Shown: positions 52,028 to 60,769, counted from the stretch's first letter. The stretch is 64,000 nt of DNA from JBGMEA01 sp041447245 (GCA_041447245.1 JBGMEA010000012.1:186001-250000), one strand, 5' to 3'. Numbers and translations are program-made. Notes: generated by a model from the letters alone, not told the origin.

Positions 52028-53066
52028 CATTCTTTCTCTGATCGACAAACTTGAGCGTACCCAACGCCTCTCCCGCGAAGAGTTCCGCAAGCTTCTGAGC
52101 GAGCGTTCACCCGAAACGGACGAAGCGCTGCGTGCGTGCGCGTGCGAGGTGCGGGATAATGTGTACGGCCATGACGTGTATCTGCGCGGACTGATCGAGT
52201 TTACGAATGTCTGCAAAAACGACTGTCTGTACTGCGGCATCCGAAAAAGCAATCACAAAGCGGAACGCTACCGCTTACGTTCCGATCAGATCCTTTCCTG
52301 CTGCGAAACGGGCTATGCGCTCGGCTACCGCACCTTTGTGCTGCAGGGTGGGGAAGACCCATATTTTACGGACGATCGAATGACGGAACTGATCCGCGCA
52401 ATCAAAAGCAGCTATCCCGACTGCGCGCTGACGCTGTCCGTCGGAGAAAAAAGCAGAGAGAGCTATCAAGCTTATTTCGATGCGGGCGCCGACCGATATC
52501 TGCTACGCCACGAAACCGCCAATGCCGATCATTACAGACGGCTGCACCCGCCGGAACTGTCGCTTGCCGATCGGATGCGCTGTCTGACCGATCTGAAGGA
52601 GATCGGATTTCAGGTCGGGTGCGGGTTTATGGTCGGCTCTCCCGGACAGAACACCGAATGCCTCATCGACGATCTGATGTTTCTCATGGAATTTCAACCT
52701 CATATGGTCGGCATCGGTCCCTTCATTCCTCACCATGAAACTCCGTTTGTTTCCGAACCCGCCGGGACACTCGCCCAGACACTGTTTCTGCTTTCCGTCA
52801 TCCGACTCATGCTTCCTCATGTGCTGCTGCCCGCAACCACGGCGCTCGGCACCATCAACCCGCAAGGACGCGAAAACGGGATTTTGGCGGGGGCAAATGT
52901 CGTGATGCCGAACCTGTCTCCCATAGACGTGCGCGGCAAATATCTGCTCTATGACAATAAAATCTGCACCGGAGACGAAGCGGCGGAATGCCGCATGTGC
53001 CTCGAAAACCGTCTACATTCAATCGGTTATCAAACGGTTGTTTCCCGGGGTGACTGGAAACAATAA
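52014..53066 (+). CDS. hydE: [FeFe]-hydrogenase maturase HydE (radical SAM)
   Basis: This 350-residue radical-SAM enzyme works in assembly of the hydrogenase H-cluster. It acts on the organometallic cysteine-Fe(CO)2CN product of HydG. The cluster motif is CKNDCLYCGIRKSN (Cys-x3-Cys-x2-Cys) near residue 63. The family segments RGLIEFTNVC, LRHETANADHYRRLHPPE and GIGPFIPHHETP are present. It starts inside the TM1266-like gene with a 14-base overlap. The length is standard. HydG and HydF follow. Confidence 0.93.
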   Translation: MSRADILSLIDKLERTQRLSREEFRKLLSERSPETDEALRACACEVRDNVYGHDVYLRGLIEFTNVCKNDCLYCGIRKSNHKAERYRLRSDQILSCCETGYALGYRTFVLQGGEDPYFTDDRMTELIRAIKSSYPDCALTLSVGEKSRESYQAYFDAGADRYLLRHETANADHYRRLHPPELSLADRMRCLTDLKEIGFQVGCGFMVGSPGQNTECLIDDLMFLMEFQPHMVGIGPFIPHHETPFVSEPAGTLAQTLFLLSVIRLMLPHVLLPATTALGTINPQGRENGILAGANVVMPNLSPIDVRGKYLLYDNKICTGDEAAECRMCLENRLHSIGYQTVVSRGDWKQ

Positions 53067-53166
53067 ATCGATCTGCCGACGAGTAATGATTGTTATCGTT
53101 ACCGCAACATAAAAAATATTTTACTGATGGGGAAGCATGGCTGACCCGAAAGAAAGGAACCTTACT

Positions 53167-54585
53167 ATGTACAATCCGAAATCTCTGAAGGCCGAGGAAT
53201 TCATCGACCACCAAGAAGTGCTGGCCACACTGGCGTATGCCGAAGCAAACAAACACAACACAGAGTTGATCGATGCGATCATCGAGAAAGCGAAACTGCG
53301 CAAGGGTCTTTCCCACAGGGAAGCGTCCGTGCTGCTTGCCTGCGACCTGGAAGACAAGAACAAGGAGCTCTATGAGTTGGCAAATCAGATCAAACACGAT
53401 TTTTACGGCAACCGCATCGTAATGTTTGCGCCGCTCTATCTCTCGAACTACTGCGTGAACGGCTGTGTTTACTGCCCGTACCACGCGAAAAACAAACACA
53501 TTGCCAGAAAGAAACTCACGCAGGAGGACATCGTGCGGGAAGTGACTGCCCTGCAGGATATGGGGCACAAACGTCTGGCGATCGAAGCGGGGGAAGATCC
53601 CGTGAACAACCCCATCGAATACATCATTGAGTGCATCAACACCATTTACAGCATCAAACACAAAAACGGCGCCATCCGCAGAGTGAACGTCAACATTGCC
53701 GCCACGACGGTGGAAGATTATCGCAAACTCAAGGAAGCCGGCATCGGCACTTACATTCTCTTTCAGGAAACCTATCACAAGGAAAGTTACGAAGCGCTGC
53801 ATCCGACAGGGCCGAAACACAACTATGCCTACCATACCGAGGCGATGGATCGCGCCATGGAGGGTGGCATCGACGATGTCGGGCTCGGCGTGCTGTTCGG
53901 ACTGGAACTGTACCGATATGAGCTGGCCGCGCTGCTTATGCACGCGGAGCATCTGGAAGCGGCTCACGGCGTGGGACCGCATACCATCAGCGTGCCGCGC
54001 ATCAAACATGCCGATGACATCGACCCGAATGTGTTCGACAACGGCATCGATGATGATACCTTCGCCAAGATTATTGCCTGCATCCGTGTGGCGGTGCCGT
54101 ATACCGGCATGATTATCTCCACAAGGGAAAGTCAGGCGACCCGCGAAAAAGTGCTGCCGCTCGGCATTTCTCAGGTCAGCGGCGCTTCCCGCACAAGTGT
54201 GGGCGGCTACTGCGAACCCGAACCGGAAGAAGAAAGCTCCGAACAGTTTGATGTGAGTGACAAGCGTACCTTGGACGAAGTCGTGCGATGGCTGATGGAT
54301 CTCGGGCACATTCCGAGTTTCTGCACCGCTTGTTACCGCGAAGGCAGAACAGGAGACCGTTTTATGAGCCTGTGCAAAAGCGGTCAGATTCAGAACTGCT
54401 GTCATCCGAACGCGCTGATGACGTTGAAAGAATATCTGGAAGATTACGCAAGCCCCGAAACCAAACGCTTCGGCGAAGAAATCATCGCATCCGAAATCGG
54501 CAATATTCCGCGGGAGAAAGTGCGGGAAATCGTTGAGGATAATCTGAAAAAAATAGAAAAAGGAAACAGAGATTTTCGACTGTAG
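53167..54585 (+). CDS. hydG: [FeFe]-hydrogenase maturase HydG (tyrosine lyase)
   Basis: This 472-residue radical-SAM tyrosine lyase makes the CO and cyanide ligands of the H-cluster from tyrosine. The cluster motif is CVNGCVYCPYHAKN (Cys-x3-Cys-x2-Cys) near residue 90. A C-terminal cysteine set for the auxiliary cluster is visible as CTACYREGRTGDRFMSLCKSG. Segments LFQETYHKESYEALHP and GLGVLFGLELYRYE are family hallmarks. I use ATG 53167 after AAGGAA; the ATG at 53137 lacks spacing. It stands 100 bases after hydE. Confidence 0.93.
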   Translation: MYNPKSLKAEEFIDHQEVLATLAYAEANKHNTELIDAIIEKAKLRKGLSHREASVLLACDLEDKNKELYELANQIKHDFYGNRIVMFAPLYLSNYCVNGCVYCPYHAKNKHIARKKLTQEDIVREVTALQDMGHKRLAIEAGEDPVNNPIEYIIECINTIYSIKHKNGAIRRVNVNIAATTVEDYRKLKEAGIGTYILFQETYHKESYEALHPTGPKHNYAYHTEAMDRAMEGGIDDVGLGVLFGLELYRYELAALLMHAEHLEAAHGVGPHTISVPRIKHADDIDPNVFDNGIDDDTFAKIIACIRVAVPYTGMIISTRESQATREKVLPLGISQVSGASRTSVGGYCEPEPEEESSEQFDVSDKRTLDEVVRWLMDLGHIPSFCTACYREGRTGDRFMSLCKSGQIQNCCHPNALMTLKEYLEDYASPETKRFGEEIIASEIGNIPREKVREIVEDNLKKIEKGNRDFRL

Positions 54586-54593
54586 GTGAAAGT

Positions 54594-55802
54594 ATGGGCA
54601 TGAATGAAACCCCAAGCGCAAACAGAGTGCACATTGCCTTCTTCGGCAGACGCAACGCGGGAAAATCCAGCGTGGTGAATGCCGTAACGGGGCAGGAGCT
54701 GGCCGTCGTCTCCGATGTGAAAGGCACCACGACCGACCCGGTCTACAAATCCATGGAACTGCTGCCGCTGGGTCCCGTGATGATTATCGATACGCCGGGC
54801 ATTGATGACGAAGGCGCACTCGGCGCACTGCGCGTGAAGAAAACAAAACAAGTGCTGAATAAAACCGATGTCGCGGTGCTTATCGTCGATTCGCTCATCG
54901 GTATCACCGAAACGGAAGAGGATCTGCTCCGCCTGTTTCGGGAAAAGGAAATCCCGCATCTCACCGTGTTCAATAAAAGCGATCTGCTCGAGTCTGTCCC
55001 TCAGAGAGAGTCGGCCGAACTCTATGTCAGCGCGACCGACAAGACGAATATCGAACTGCTGAAAAACCGCCTTGCAGCCATTGCCGCAAGCGAGGAGACA
55101 AAACTGCAATTGGTCGGGGATCTGATTTACCCGTCCGACTTTGTGGTGCTTGTCGTTCCCATCGATAAAGCGGCGCCGAAAGGCAGACTGATTCTGCCGC
55201 AGCAGCAGACCATCCGAGACATTCTCGAAGCGGACGCCACGGCGATCGTCGTCAAGGAATTCGAGCTGCGCGACACACTCGCTTCCCTCGGAAAAACGCC
55301 GCGGCTGGTCATCACGGATTCGCAGGTATTCGCAAAAGTCTCTGCCGACACCCCATCGGAAATCCCGCTGACGTCGTTTTCGATTCTCTTTGCGAGATAC
55401 AAAGGGCTGCTCGATACCGCCGTGCACGGAGCATCCGCTTTGGAAACTCTGCGCGACGGCGATAAGATACTGATCGCGGAAGGGTGCACCCATCATCGTC
55501 AATGTGATGACATCGGCACGGTGAAACTACCCCGCTGGATCAGAAATTATACCGAAAAAGACCTGCAGTTTGACTTTGTGTCGGGCGCGGATTATCCGGA
55601 AGACTTGAGCGGATATGCTCTGGTGGTGCATTGCGGCGGGTGCATGCTCAACGAACGCGAAGTGAAATACCGTCAGAAGTGCGCAACCGACCAACAGATA
55701 CCGATCACGAATTATGGTATTCTGATCGCCTATATGCAGGGGATTCTGCAACGCAGTCTCGAAGTGTTCCCGCATCTTCGGGCGGATACGGAAGTGCTCT
55801 GA
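54594..55802 (+). CDS. hydF: [FeFe]-hydrogenase maturation GTPase HydF
   Basis: This 402-residue scaffold GTPase holds the two-iron cluster before handing it to hydrogenase. It has a P-loop GRRNAGKSSVVN, DTPG, NKSD, and the C-terminal cluster ligands in GCTHHRQC and HCGGCMLN (the CxH...CxxC set). It begins eight bases after hydG, and the aspartase-like gene starts within its stop codon. ATG 54594 has a weak AGGTG; ATG 54600 is also possible. The set hydE-hydG-hydF is complete here. Confidence 0.93.
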   Translation: MGMNETPSANRVHIAFFGRRNAGKSSVVNAVTGQELAVVSDVKGTTTDPVYKSMELLPLGPVMIIDTPGIDDEGALGALRVKKTKQVLNKTDVAVLIVDSLIGITETEEDLLRLFREKEIPHLTVFNKSDLLESVPQRESAELYVSATDKTNIELLKNRLAAIAASEETKLQLVGDLIYPSDFVVLVVPIDKAAPKGRLILPQQQTIRDILEADATAIVVKEFELRDTLASLGKTPRLVITDSQVFAKVSADTPSEIPLTSFSILFARYKGLLDTAVHGASALETLRDGDKILIAEGCTHHRQCDDIGTVKLPRWIRNYTEKDLQFDFVSGADYPEDLSGYALVVHCGGCMLNEREVKYRQKCATDQQIPITNYGILIAYMQGILQRSLEVFPHLRADTEVL

Positions 55803-57121
55803 TGCGCACCGAGCGGGACTTCATCGGAACAAAAGAGCTGCCGCAGGATGCACTCTACGGCATTCAGAGCGTACGCGCCGCGGAGAATTTCGCCCTGCAT
55901 CACAGAGAGGTTCATCCCGAGCTGATCCGCGCGATGGTCACCGTCAAAAAAGCGGCGGCCCTGACCTATCGCAAGCTCGGCATCGGGGATGCGCAGGTGT
56001 ACGACGCGATTCTTTCCGCCTGCGAAACCGTGCTGAACGGCGGCGCATCCGATCAGTTCATCACGCAGGCGCTGCAGGGGGGAGCGGGAACCTCCGCGCA
56101 TATGAATGTCAACGAGGTGCTCGCCAATCTGGCGCTGCGGCATCTCGGCAAAGATGCGGGCGAGTATGACGCGGTACATCCGATTGATGATGTGAACCGC
56201 GGGCAGTCTACCAACGACGTGTATCCCACGGCACTGCGTATCGCGTCGATTCTGATGCTGCGCCGATTGAGCGAAGCCTGCGCGGAACTGCAGCAGGCAC
56301 TGCAGAAAAAAGAAAACGAATTCGACGCCATCAAAAAGCTCGGACGCACCGAACTGATGGACGCCGTGCCGATCACGCTCGGCTCGGAATTCGGATCGTA
56401 CGCACAGGCGGTGGGGCGCGACCGCTGGCGGCTCTATAAAGTCGAGGAGCGTCTGCGCCAGGTCAACATCGGCGGAACCGCGGTGGGCACTGCCGATACC
56501 GCAGAGCGGAAATACCGTTTCGAAGTCATTGAGCAGCTCAGGCGTCTCACCGGCATCGGGCTTGCCTCTGCGGAATATCCGATGGATGTCACCCAGAACA
56601 ACGACGTCTTCGTCGAAGTGTCGGGGCTGCTGAAGGCGATGGCGGTGAATCTCATGAAGATCGCGAACGATTTGCGGCTTATGAACATGGGTCCGAACGG
56701 CGGCATCGGCGAAATCCGTCTTGCTGCGGTGCAGGCAGGCAGCACGATCATGCCGGGGAAAGTTAATCCCGTGATTGCGGAAATGACGATGCAGGTGTCC
56801 ATGCGTGTGATGGCAAACGACGCCGCGATTGCGATGGCGGCGTCTCACGGAGAATTAGAGCTGAACGCCTTTCTTCCGCTCATTGCGGATTCGCTGTTGG
56901 AAAGCCTGTCGCTGCTGACCGATACTGCGCTGCTGTTCCGCACAAAATGCGTGGAACTCATTGCACCGAATGAAGAACGTTGCAGGGAACTGCTCGAAGC
57001 CTCCTATGCGTTTGCGGCGTCCTACATTCCGAAGCTCGGGTATGACCGCGTGAGTGAGCTCATCCGTACCTGCGGCGGGGACGCGCGCAAAATCCGCGCG
57101 GCGCTGGAAGAGTTGGGGTAA
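55802..57121 (+). CDS. Aspartate ammonia-lyase-like enzyme of the hyd operon
   Basis: This 439-residue protein belongs to the aspartase/fumarase superfamily. The signature AGSTIMPGKVNPVIAEM and the segments GAGTSAHMNVNEVLA and GQSTNDVYPTALRIA fit aspartate ammonia-lyase, which releases ammonia from aspartate. Its start codon ATG 55802 shares one base with the hydF stop. A lyase of this type is a known companion of hydEFG genes, and it may feed ammonium into the bridging dithiolate of the H-cluster. Fumarase activity cannot be excluded. It is the last gene of the operon. Confidence 0.85.
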   Translation: MRTERDFIGTKELPQDALYGIQSVRAAENFALHHREVHPELIRAMVTVKKAAALTYRKLGIGDAQVYDAILSACETVLNGGASDQFITQALQGGAGTSAHMNVNEVLANLALRHLGKDAGEYDAVHPIDDVNRGQSTNDVYPTALRIASILMLRRLSEACAELQQALQKKENEFDAIKKLGRTELMDAVPITLGSEFGSYAQAVGRDRWRLYKVEERLRQVNIGGTAVGTADTAERKYRFEVIEQLRRLTGIGLASAEYPMDVTQNNDVFVEVSGLLKAMAVNLMKIANDLRLMNMGPNGGIGEIRLAAVQAGSTIMPGKVNPVIAEMTMQVSMRVMANDAAIAMAASHGELELNAFLPLIADSLLESLSLLTDTALLFRTKCVELIAPNEERCRELLEASYAFAASYIPKLGYDRVSELIRTCGGDARKIRAALEELG

Positions 57122-57154
57122 AATTGCTATATTCTGCTAAAAATCTGCAAAATA

Positions 57155-57183
57155 TTGACAAATAGTGGAAATATATATACAAT
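57155..57183 (+). promoter_or_regulatory. Promoter of the AbiL-like defence operon
   Basis: TTGACA (57155-57160) and TACAAT (57178-57183) are exactly 17 bases apart. TCTGCAAA, one half-site of the operator below, also occurs just before the -35 at 57144-57151. Confidence 0.75.
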
Positions 57184-57194
57184 TATCTTACAGA

Positions 57195-57213
57195 TTTGCA
57201 GAAAATCTGCAAA
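57195..57213. promoter_or_regulatory. Perfect inverted repeat in the defence operon leader
   Basis: TTTGCAGA (57195-57202) and TCTGCAAA (57206-57213) form a perfect 8-bp inverted repeat around AAA, between the -10 and the ribosome site. A third half-site lies before the -35. A repressor site or an mRNA hairpin are both possible; no regulator gene is present in the operon. Confidence 0.6.
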
Positions 57214-57226
57214 ACGGAGGATGGAA

Positions 57227-58585
57227 ATGTTACTAGAATTTAAAGCTAAAAACTACAAGTCATTTGCAGAAGAATTTATTTTTTCGATGATTCCGGTACC
57301 TCAATCCGACTTGAAATATAGTATTTTAAAGAAGGAAATAGGAAAGAAAAAATATAATGCACTGTGCTCTTCTGTGTTGTATGGACCAAATGCAGCAGGG
57401 AAAACAAGTGTGATAGGTGCGATTGATGTTTTTAAATCAATCGTGTTGAGAGGAAATATCAGGAATGCAAAAAACCCAACAAGGAATCACGCAGCAAACT
57501 TGTTAGAACTCATACCAAATATCCAATTAAATGAACCAAAACCTGTAAAGTTTAGTATATCTTTTGTTGAAGATGATTTATATGTGCGTTATGAATTAGA
57601 GTTTTTTCAAAAAAATATTCTTGATGAGAAAAAAGATAGGCATATCATTTCTGAAGTTTTATACATTAATAATGAATTGGTTTTTCTGAGAGGAGTTAAT
57701 GAAAAAAATTCTATCACGTTTGGTAAATTAAAAAATATTCAGAACTATATATCCGAAAGTTATAATAATGAAAGTATAAATAACAGCGCTATCAATATCG
57801 CACAAAATAATCTTGATAAAGAAGAATTGTTTTTAACGAATGGCTTTAAGGCGATTTTCAGCCCGAAATTAGTCGAACTCATATTGAGTTGGTTTGGTAA
57901 TAAATTGCGTATCGTCTACAATGCCAATACTATTCACTATCGTGGCTCACAAAATATAGATGAAGATAATGTATTTAAGTCAGAAACGAATTTGAATGAT
58001 GCAATTAAATTGTTTGGGTCTGATTCGAATGCAATTGGTTTTATTAAAAACGAAGAACGGAGTGAACCTCAATTATCATCGATAATTAATAAAAAGGATA
58101 TGAAAGTTCTTTTACCCTCCGAAATGTTTGAATCATATGGAACTTTGCGATTCATTAATTTATTTCCCTTAATTGCAAGCGCATTGAAAAATGGAGTAAC
58201 TTTGATTGTTGATGAGTTCGATTCTGCAATCCATCCTATGGCTTTAATGAGTATTATTAATGTATTTCATAATGATGAAATTAATAAAAACAATGCTCAG
58301 TTGATCTTTGATACGCATAATCCGATTTTCCTGAATCATAATATCTTCAGGCGTGACGAGATAAAATTTGTTGAAAGAGATGAAGAAACGCACTATAGCA
58401 GATTATATTCGCTAGCGGATTTTGGAACCAGCGGAAAAGATGGTGTACGAAAATGCGATGATTATATGGATAAATACTTTATCGGTCGTTATGGTGCGAT
58501 CAAAGATATTGATTTTACTTCGGTATTTGAACATATGCTAAATGGTTCGGAGGATGGGGAAAATGTCGAAGATGAAAGAAACTAA
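57227..58585 (+). CDS. AAA-family ATPase, AbiLi/RloA-like defence protein
   Basis: This 452-residue ATPase has the Walker A motif LYGPNAAGKTS near residue 50, and LIVDEFDSAIHP (Walker B) and IFDTHNPIF near residues 325-370. The layout is that of AAA_15/21 ATPases related to OLD. Together with the RloB gene that follows it matches AbiL of Lactococcus (AbiLi with AbiLii), an abortive-infection system. It is AT-rich relative to the hydrogenase operon before it, a sign of transfer. ATG 57227 is six bases after GGAGG. Nuclease activity, if any, would be in the partner. Confidence 0.85.
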   Translation: MLLEFKAKNYKSFAEEFIFSMIPVPQSDLKYSILKKEIGKKKYNALCSSVLYGPNAAGKTSVIGAIDVFKSIVLRGNIRNAKNPTRNHAANLLELIPNIQLNEPKPVKFSISFVEDDLYVRYELEFFQKNILDEKKDRHIISEVLYINNELVFLRGVNEKNSITFGKLKNIQNYISESYNNESINNSAINIAQNNLDKEELFLTNGFKAIFSPKLVELILSWFGNKLRIVYNANTIHYRGSQNIDEDNVFKSETNLNDAIKLFGSDSNAIGFIKNEERSEPQLSSIINKKDMKVLLPSEMFESYGTLRFINLFPLIASALKNGVTLIVDEFDSAIHPMALMSIINVFHNDEINKNNAQLIFDTHNPIFLNHNIFRRDEIKFVERDEETHYSRLYSLADFGTSGKDGVRKCDDYMDKYFIGRYGAIKDIDFTSVFEHMLNGSEDGENVEDERN

Positions 58586-59225
58586 TAAGTACTATTTCAG
58601 TGTAGAGGGTGAGACAGAATTATGGTATTTAGAATGGTTAGAAAAACAAATCAACGGTCTTGAAGATTCTAAATATAAGGTTAGTTTTAATGTTAAAATT
58701 CAAAATAGTCCACTAAAACGTACTAAAGCATTTATTACTACTAGTGATAAAATAGTTATTTATCATGTATGCGATGTTGAGAGTCAAGAGGAATGTCATG
58801 TAAAAAAGTTTCAGAAAGTATTAACCGAGATGAAAGATTCTCACAAGATCAAAAGTGCAATAACGTACAAACTAGCTTATAGTAATTATTCATTTGAATT
58901 ATGGATGGTGTTACATAAAAACACTTGTAATGGAGCATTGTCTCACAGAAAAAGTTATTTAGATTGCATAAATAGTGCTTTTAATGTAAAATATCAATTT
59001 CTACATGATTACAAGAAAGAATCAAATTTCAAAAACATTCTGGCTAAAATACAAATTACTGATGTTTATGAAGCAATTAATAGGGCAAAGACGATAGAAG
59101 AAAATAATCAGAAAAACGAGAAATTGCTAATTGAACATAAAGGTTATTATTACTATGCAGAAAATCCATCATTGTCGATTAATCAAGTGATAGAGAAAAT
59201 TTTAAACGATTGTTCACTAATATAA
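58563..59225 (+). CDS. RloB-family (Toprim-like) protein, AbiLii-like
   Basis: This 220-residue protein is of the RloB family, a Toprim-related domain. An acidic motif YYFSVEGETELWYLEWL stands near the N-terminus and a second, YHVCDVESQEE, about 60 residues on, in the places where Toprim domains hold Glu and DxD for metal. The region SNYSFELWMVLHK is an RloB hallmark. It overlaps the ATPase gene by 23 bases, and the ATG at 58563 follows GGAGG by ten bases. The pair probably recognises infection and then acts on nucleic acid or tRNA; the target is unknown here. Confidence 0.83.
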   Translation: MSKMKETNKYYFSVEGETELWYLEWLEKQINGLEDSKYKVSFNVKIQNSPLKRTKAFITTSDKIVIYHVCDVESQEECHVKKFQKVLTEMKDSHKIKSAITYKLAYSNYSFELWMVLHKNTCNGALSHRKSYLDCINSAFNVKYQFLHDYKKESNFKNILAKIQITDVYEAINRAKTIEENNQKNEKLLIEHKGYYYYAENPSLSINQVIEKILNDCSLI

Positions 59226-59264
59226 AGTAAAGCGATTCGATTGTTAGTCAAAATATCCGTTCCG

Positions 59265-59273
59265 TGTTATGAT
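59265..59273 (+). promoter_or_regulatory. Extended -10 immediately before a leaderless gene
   Basis: TGTTATGAT is a TGn-extended -10 (TATGAT at 59268-59273). The next start codon, ATG 59280, begins six bases later, where transcription itself should start. Confidence 0.55.
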
Positions 59274-59279
59274 ACCTTT

Positions 59280-59921
59280 ATGGATATCATACTCAGAAAC
59301 GAAACCGAAGCGGATTGGCGCGCAGTGGAAGAACTTACTAGAGAAGCATTCTGGAATGTGTACGTTCCCGGATGCTGTGAACATTACCTTGCGCATGTGA
59401 TGCGCGAATCCGAACTGTTTATCCCGGAACTCGATTTTGTTGCGGAAGCAGACGGCAAGATTGTCGGCAACATCATGTACGCACACTCGATGGTCGCGGA
59501 AGGGGACGATAAAATTTATCCCGTCATCACCTTCGGTCCCGTCAGCGTGCTGCCTGCTTATCAGAAGCAGGGCGTCGGCAGCAGGCTCATCCGTCACACG
59601 CTCGATCTGGCGAAAAAGATGGGATATCCCGCCGTTTTCATTTACGGCGATCCTGCTTATTACTCCCGTTTCGGATTTGTGCCTGCAGAAACTTACCGCA
59701 TCAAAAACGCGTCGGGAAAATATGCCGATGCACTGCAGGTACTGGAACTGGAAAAAGGCGCGATGGAAGACATCTCCGGCAGATTCTGTGAAGGTGCGAT
59801 ATACGATATCGACGAAAAAGAAGCCGAGGCGTTCGACGCACAGTTTCCGCCGAAAGAGAAAGGATATCTGCCGTCGCAGGATCGCTTTATGGAGATGGTG
59901 CAGTCTGTGCACAGCTTATGA
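59280..59921 (+). CDS. GNAT-family N-acetyltransferase (YhbS-like)
   Basis: This 213-residue protein is a GNAT acetyltransferase. The acetyl-CoA motif is VLPAYQKQGVGSRLIRHTL, followed by MGYPAVFIYGDPAYYSRFGF, typical of the YhbS group. A further C-terminal segment of about 60 residues precedes the end. I chose ATG 59280 because the family pattern (MDIILRNETEADW) starts there. It has no ribosome site and lies six bases after an extended -10, so the mRNA is probably leaderless. A 16-bp terminator follows. The acceptor is unknown. Confidence 0.85.
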   Translation: MDIILRNETEADWRAVEELTREAFWNVYVPGCCEHYLAHVMRESELFIPELDFVAEADGKIVGNIMYAHSMVAEGDDKIYPVITFGPVSVLPAYQKQGVGSRLIRHTLDLAKKMGYPAVFIYGDPAYYSRFGFVPAETYRIKNASGKYADALQVLELEKGAMEDISGRFCEGAIYDIDEKEAEAFDAQFPPKEKGYLPSQDRFMEMVQSVHSL

Positions 59922-59929
59922 TAGAACAT

Positions 59930-59964
59930 AAATTAAAAGCACCGACAATCGGTGCTTTTAATTT
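59930..59964. terminator. 16-bp terminator between convergent genes
   Basis: The arm at 59930-59945 (AAATTAAAAGCACCGA) pairs perfectly with 59949-59964 around CAA. A- and T-rich flanks let it stop transcription from both the GNAT and the TetR gene. Confidence 0.9.
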
Positions 59965-59978
59965 ATGAGAAGTTTTGC

Positions 59979-60620
59979 TTATTTTAATTTAAAATTTGGC
60001 AAAAATTCAACAGTTACTTCATTATAGATGAATTTTGCTTCATTGTACAATTCATCAAGTTTCCCTTGTTCAGGAGAAAGAAAATAAAATGGATTGAATA
60101 AGTAATATTTTTCAAATATCTCTCTGTCACACTTAATATCACCGGTTACGTAATGATAAATGAGAGCTCTAGCCGCATAGTTGGAGCCTATATAGAGCAT
60201 ATGGCGAATATCATTAGGTAGGGAGTATCCACTGAAGCGGTAGAAATCTTCTACACCAACTACTGTGTCGATGATGCTGTTTGAAAAAAATTGTTCATAA
60301 AACCGAAATGCATTTTTTTCTTCTTTATAAAAATCGATGCACAGAAGTGCATATGCATTAAATATTGCTTCATTTTTACTTAAAGGGAACTGTTCATATA
60401 CTTTTTTAAAATAGGTGTTTGCCATTTCTCTAGAATAATTTCCGAATACTGCTCCGCCAAGATGCAGTTTTGATTTGAAATGGTAAGAAATTAGCGCTTT
60501 TGTGACGTTGCATTCTTTCGCTATTTCAGCGAAAGAGGTCTCATGAAAACCTCTTTCATAGAAAAGATTCTGTGCGATATTTAAAATTTTTTTTTTGTTT
60601 TCGCTGTTATTATTACTCAT
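59979..60620 (-). CDS. TetR-family regulator, module 2
   Basis: This 213-residue regulator has a TetR helix-turn-helix (KKKILNIAQNLFYERGFHETSFAEIAKECNVTKALISYHFKSKLHL) and a helical ligand domain with many Tyr and Phe (FYRFSGYSLPNDIRHMLY, YYLFNPFYFLS). The start ATG 60620 has no ribosome site. TGATATAAT, an extended -10, ends six bases before it, so the mRNA is probably leaderless. It lies divergent from the second URO-D gene, with twin operators between them. The operator near its own side (60665) could also control this gene. Confidence 0.9.
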   Translation of the reverse strand: MSNNNSENKKKILNIAQNLFYERGFHETSFAEIAKECNVTKALISYHFKSKLHLGGAVFGNYSREMANTYFKKVYEQFPLSKNEAIFNAYALLCIDFYKEEKNAFRFYEQFFSNSIIDTVVGVEDFYRFSGYSLPNDIRHMLYIGSNYAARALIYHYVTGDIKCDREIFEKYYLFNPFYFLSPEQGKLDELYNEAKFIYNEVTVEFLPNFKLK

Positions 60621-60664
60621 ATGATGATTATATCACATAATTTGATGGAATCCTTTCAAAAGAA

Positions 60665-60685
60665 AAACTAAACATGTAAAGTTTT
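60665..60685. promoter_or_regulatory. TetR-type operator, site 1
   Basis: AAACTAAACATGTAAAGTTT plus one T, identical to site 2. It is a palindrome (AAACT and AGTTT arms, ACATGT centre) broken only by A-A mismatches at two positions on each side. It lies 45 bases from the TetR start and just before the -35 of the URO-D promoter. Confidence 0.7.
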
Positions 60686-60687
60686 TA

Positions 60688-60715
60688 TTGACATTTATTA
60701 TTTTCATGATAAACT
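60688..60715 (+). promoter_or_regulatory. Promoter of URO-D module 2
   Basis: TTGACA (60688-60693) and TAAACT (60710-60715) are 16 bases apart, with TGA forming an extended -10. The -10 lies inside operator 2, so binding there should block polymerase. Confidence 0.65.
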
Positions 60716-60731
60716 AAACATGTAAAGTTTT
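60711..60731. promoter_or_regulatory. TetR-type operator, site 2
   Basis: A 21-base exact repeat of site 1, 46 bases further on. It covers the -10 and the transcription start of the URO-D gene. Confidence 0.7.
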
Positions 60732-60769
60732 AATAAACAAAAAAAAATATAATATCAGGAGGTCGAGAA

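Noticed and set aside
52855..54621. 588-residue open frame antisense to hydG
   Set aside because: It has no motif or ribosome site and overlaps a certain gene over its whole length.
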